A stretch of 64,000 nucleotides of DNA from contig CAJNOP010000508.1 in NCBI GenBank assembly GCA_905250075.1, positions 56,779-120,778 of the forward strand. Reading direction: 5' to 3'. Both the position numbers and the translations under genes were made by a program. Positions 59,878-64,000 of this stretch are shown piece by piece. How positions within the stretch are numbered: the first letter of the stretch is position 1; each line of letters opens with the position of its first letter. This DNA comes from Rotaria sp. Silwood1. Its lineage: Eukaryota; Rotifera; Eurotatoria; Philodinida; Philodinidae. Below the pieces are notes generated by a model. The model ran no database searches, was not told the DNA's origin, and worked only from the letters and a program-made list of their open reading frames with translations.

Positions 59878-61125
59878 ACATAAGCTATACTTACTCTTTC
59901 TTAAAGATAGCAGTGGATGAATAATATTGCACTCTTAAAACACTGGAAAAATATAGTTGTTAAACAATATTGACTTACAGGATCTTTTTATCGCAACGAA
60001 TGAGAACAGTAGATAGTTTTAAATAAAATGAGTTCTTTTTTTTCCAAGTGAGCAACACAATGATACAAGTTTTTTTAAATAAATTTTGCAACGTGGTGCG
60101 CTTGTGAAACTCATATTTCTATTGGTTGAAAAAAATCTCCTCTTTAAAAAAAATCTTGAACGCTGCAAAAAATTACCATACACATCATTCTCCTGCATGA
60201 ACAGGCACTATCGTAAAAACTACAGGTTCTTTCTTTTTCTATTTTATTCAACAAAAAATTTATTTCATTTTGCTTGAATAGATATTTTTCAAGTAACTAT
60301 AAAGTGTAACTAAGTACCTTCTATGTAATCAAATATCATATGAAAAGCTTCTTTATTGAATTTCCAATATTCTATAGTAGTTAATTAGTTAATCTGAATA
60401 GTAGCTATTTAATTTCCATCACTTTTTTATTAGAGACCTACTGCAATTACATACATCATATTTTCTTTCTTCTCTTTGTGAACATACCATTCATGTGAAG
60501 ACAAATAGGCACAACATTAGCTTTTCAATACTAAAGTGGTCTAAAAATAATAATTAAAGTAAGAGAAGTCAGCATTTAGAAATTACTTTTTAACGTATGA
60601 CGTTACTTTTTTTCATTTAAAAAATTACTTCTATACTTTAAGGGTAAAGGAGTAAAAATTAATATAGAAATAATTGAATATAAAACTGCTACGAAGAATA
60701 TAATAGATTTTTTAACAAAAATCTAATTTATACACGTTTCTGATAAGAAATTCTCATCATCATCAAAAACAATAGAAAAGTGAAAAATGCAATCTGTATA
60801 GTGTGACTGACCCTAATTACATCACCGTTTTCAACTCTTTTCGTAGAAATTCAATGTCTTGGCTTCCCTACGTCCATTTGAGCTGATGTTTTGACTTCGT
60901 AATAGAGTAAACATTACTCTATTCATCCGCATGCTTTTTATCGAAAAATAATGAGATTTGAATGAGCAGTAACTACGACAAGAAGACCTAATCCAAAATT
61001 TGCATCATTGCAGCAAAAATGCATAAAACTACTGGTAAAAACATATTTTCGGTCGTAAAACTGTAACTTTTTAAATTAAAACTTATATCATTACATTCGT
61101 TGCATCGACTTCTATCGATTAATAT
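59878..61125. other. intergenic, no supported gene
   Basis: AT-rich; only chance ORFs. Confidence 0.4.
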
Positions 61126-61241
61126 TGGTGTGGGTGTAGGTGTGGATGTAATATGTCGGGTGTGGGTATGTGTGTGTGGCTGTGGGTGTGGGTGTGAATT
61201 TTAAATTTTTTTCATTGTCCTACCCACACCCACACTCACCC
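61126..61241. repeat. head-to-head telomere-like island 12
   Basis: A G-rich arm of about 68 bp (GTGTGGGTGTAGGTGTGG onward), loop TTTTAAATTTTTTTCATTG, and right arm TACCCACACCCACACTCACC. Confidence 0.75.
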
Positions 61242-63311
61242 TTCGTGATATCACTAGCATATGTTACTTTTTGGCATAATGAGGCTGATTTGTCTCCTTT
61301 ATGAGACTAAGTTCCCGGGCGTTTAGAGATAAGCTTTCGTAAAAGGAAGTAATCTAGTTGGTGTAGAATTTGACGCTCTTTCTTATGGTACCCTTGAAAA
61401 AAAAATACGTCTGGTTTTATATGAAAATAAATTTTTTTTCACAAGTTTCTTACAAAATACCTTATCTTGACTATCTTTATTTTACCTTTTCACAATTATT
61501 AATGTCTTCAAAGTTTGTTGTCAATAAATATGTGGACTATACAAATTTTAATGCTCTATCTAATGGTATAGTTTAAATCTAGTTTTATTATATTAAACAA
61601 TTGGAAACATTTTTTTTGAGCTAAAATAGAGTTATTGTGGGATATGGGTTTTCCACCCTTTAGTTTCTTCGACCATAGAAAAGTTAAAGTATAGCTTATA
61701 TAAGTCTATATTTTTTTCAGTAGATAACTAATCATCTCCTCTTTCGAATAGATACTGACAAGATTTTTTTTGACTTAAAAAAATGAATATTAAGGCAATA
61801 CTTTTATACTCCAGAGAGGGGGGAGGTCTTATAATTATGCAACGAGTGAAATTCAAAATTTCTTGAATCTAAATATTATTAATATTTAACCAAATAGAGA
61901 TCAATATAGCACATGATAGATGCTTTAATGGTATCTATATATGTGGCATTAGATTCCTTATCAAAGCTTCTTTAGTTGCTGAAAACTTTATTATTCTCAA
62001 ACTTGTAGGGGGGAGAGGGGGGGTCTTATAATTCTGGGAATCCCTGTATAATTGATTGATCAATAAATTCTGCTTAATGAATTTAATTGATAACTACTAA
62101 TTGAAGGAATAATCATTTTTGCTTGGTAATGCCACTTAATAACTACTTCGAGCCTATTATAATTAGTAGAATAATTTATTCAAGATTGGTAATGGGTTAG
62201 TTTTTCTAATTCTTCATTATTAAGATTAATACATGGGATTTCTGAAACAGCAGTAAACCTATATTGAATTCTATCAAATACATTTGAATAGGAATCGAAT
62301 GGTGATAGAATTGATAATTTATTAATAATAGTTACTGATCATATTCAGAATAACCCGATGCACGACGTGCTGCTTGTTGTTATGTTACTGTTAATTGTAT
62401 TGAAGACAATGGTTTTTATCTTGAGCTATAAAATTGATCTTGAAATTTGTCTTAAATTGGGTGGACAATATCATATTTAAGGTCAAAATATGCTTTTGAT
62501 GGTCTTTTATTGTTAAACCAATTTTTAAAAATTCTTAACAATATTTATCTTAAATTTATTCTCTAGATAAAAATAATTGCTCTTTATTGATATGAATTTT
62601 GAATTTCATCACTAGTATTTTTCAACAAACTTTCTATTTTGTATTTTAATGTTCAATATTTAATTTGTATCTACCATTTTTAATTTAAAATTTTTTTAAA
62701 AATAGTAGCGAAATATATTTATTTTAATGCTGGCATTGGCCATCATTATTGTCCATAGATTGTACTCTTGAATATTATTTCTTGTTGTTATTAAAAATTA
62801 ATCTTTATATAATAATTCTAATATGTAGTCAATTTCGTTTTTATCGACGTTTGAATTTTCATTAAAATTTTTATTTGGTTGTTTATTCCAAGAATTATTT
62901 TTTGTTATTTAATATTCCTTAAATGGTTCATTAAATAAAAAACTAAGAATTAAAATTTAAAAAATTGGCAATATCATATTCGAATTCAAAATATAGTTTT
63001 GATGGTTTCATTTTTACAATTAATTTTGAAAAAAATTTTTTTCATTCAATTAAATGGTCATAGGAAGTTATCCAAACACGCTAGCCGAAGAAGTATGGTT
63101 CACTTCATATAGAAAAAATCGACCAATCAGAATCGAGTCCACAGTTTACCTTAACCTATAAACTTCTCTCCTTTCCTGTGTACATCTTGAAACAAACACT
63201 ATGCCACTGTTAAGTCATTATTAATTAATTAGTACTCATCTTGATTACTACTAATTATGTGAGTACTAAACTAATTAGCGCTAATTAGTCTAGTACTAAT
63301 TACAGTAAGCA
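61242..63311. other. intergenic with weak coding-like remnants
   Basis: AT-rich. On the minus strand near 62330-62380 a short stretch reads QQAARRASGYSEYDQ, but stops lie on both sides; it may be a long-dead gene. AGGTCTTATAATT occurs near 61829 and GGGTCTTATAATT near 62024, each after a G-rich tract. Near 63215-63305 are repeated AATTAGTACT/CTAATTAG palindromic words. Confidence 0.35.
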
Positions 63312-64000
63312 CTCCTGTATTCGAGAGGTACCTTTAGGTCCTCAACTCCTATATTCTAGCGGTACCTTTCGGTCCTCAAGTCCTATATTCCAGAGGTACC
63401 TTTAGGTCTTCAAGTCCTATATTCTAGAGGTACCTTTAGGTCCTCAAGTCCTATATCCCAGAGGTACCTTTAGGTCTTCAAGTCCTATATTCCAGAGGTA
63501 CCTTTAGGTCCTCAAGTCCTATATTCTAGAGGTACCTTTAGATCCTCAAGTCCTATATTCCAGAGGTACCTTTAGGTCCTCAAGTCCTATATTCCAGAGG
63601 TACCTTTAGGTCTTCAAGTCCTATATTCCAGAGGTACCTTTAGGTCCTCAAGTCCTATATTCTAGAGGTACCTTTAGGTCCTCAAGTCCTATATTCCAGA
63701 GGTACCTTTAGGTCCTCAAGTCCTATATTCTAGAGGTACCTTTAGGTCTTCAAGTCCTATATTCCAGAGGTACCTTTAGGTCCTCAACTCCTATATTCTA
63801 GCGGTACCTTTAGGTCTTCAAGTCCTATATTCTAGAGGTACCTTTAGGTCCTCAAGTCCTATATTCCAGAGGTACCTTTAGGTCTTCAAGTCCTATATTC
63901 CAGAGGTACCTTTAGGTCCTCAAGTCCTATATTCTAGAGGTACCTTTAGGTCCTCAAGTCCTATATTCTAGAGGTACCTTTAGGTCTTCAAGTCCTATAT
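63312..64000 (+). repeat. 34-bp satellite array, runs off right edge
   Basis: About 20 units of AGGTACCTTTAGGTCCTCAA plus GTCCTATATTCTAG, spaced exactly 34 bp. Variation is limited to a few positions (C/T in GGTCYTC and ATTCYAG). The two left-most units are the most diverged, as usual at an array edge. The array continues beyond the window. Confidence 0.9.

Noticed and set aside
63312..64000. Regularly spaced repeats as a possible CRISPR array
   Set aside because: There are no unique spacers; whole 34-bp units are repeated head to tail in a eukaryotic genome.

Overview
The window looks like nuclear DNA of a bdelloid rotifer. It is AT-rich, its genes carry GT-AG introns (many about 55-110 bp), and it encodes families I associate with bdelloid assemblies: ankyrin/ADP-ribosyltransferase proteins, NHL-repeat proteins, and an N-terminal domain often placed ahead of ART/TPR modules. 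The intergenic DNA is full of short G-rich tracts of the TGTGGG type, the telomere repeat reported for bdelloids (from memory). The organism call is an inference, since no rRNA or marker gene is present. Two runs of 100 Ns (27445-27544 and 52627-52726) are assembly gaps.

1-19,731, minus strand: one giant gene, an RNF213/mysterin-like AAA+ protein. I could join 14 exons across 13 introns with the reading frame kept at every junction, giving about 5,053 codons, still open at the left edge. Three P-loops, two Walker B motifs and the conserved C-terminal domain are visible. I found no RING finger and no RZ-type zinc finger.

19.7-28.4 kb: a decayed B-box/NHL gene pair, dispersed repeats, the first head-to-head telomere-like islands, a 260-bp tandem repeat and a gap. 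28.5-31.5 kb, plus strand: the most unusual gene of the window. Three exons encode ankyrin repeats, an R-S-E mono-ADP-ribosyltransferase, one membrane segment and an extracellular peptidoglycan-recognition (PGRP) domain. The layout resembles a type II pattern-recognition receptor with an ADP-ribosylating cytoplasmic half. 33.2-35.4 kb, minus strand: an intact NHL protein and a truncated gene ending in a telomere-like island.

36-42.5 kb: a repeat-rich block of palindromic MITEs, inverted 14-bp minisatellites, a 21-bp satellite, a GGGACC hexamer palindrome and several telomere-like islands. 43.4-44.4 kb: a two-TM cysteine-rich protein. 45.0-47.2 kb: a decayed CCCH zinc-finger/Tudor-like gene. 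48.1-49.4 kb, minus strand: a second ankyrin-ART gene with a predicted N-myristoylation start. 49.4-54.3 kb: no supported gene. 54.3-59.9 kb: foldback elements nested in one another, with tRNA-like modules. The right edge runs into a 34-bp satellite array.

Taken together, the coding part suggests an innate-immunity neighbourhood (RNF213-like AAA+, PGRP-ART receptor, ankyrin-ART, CCCH-finger remnant) in accessory, transposon-rich DNA. That functional link is inference from domain content only.
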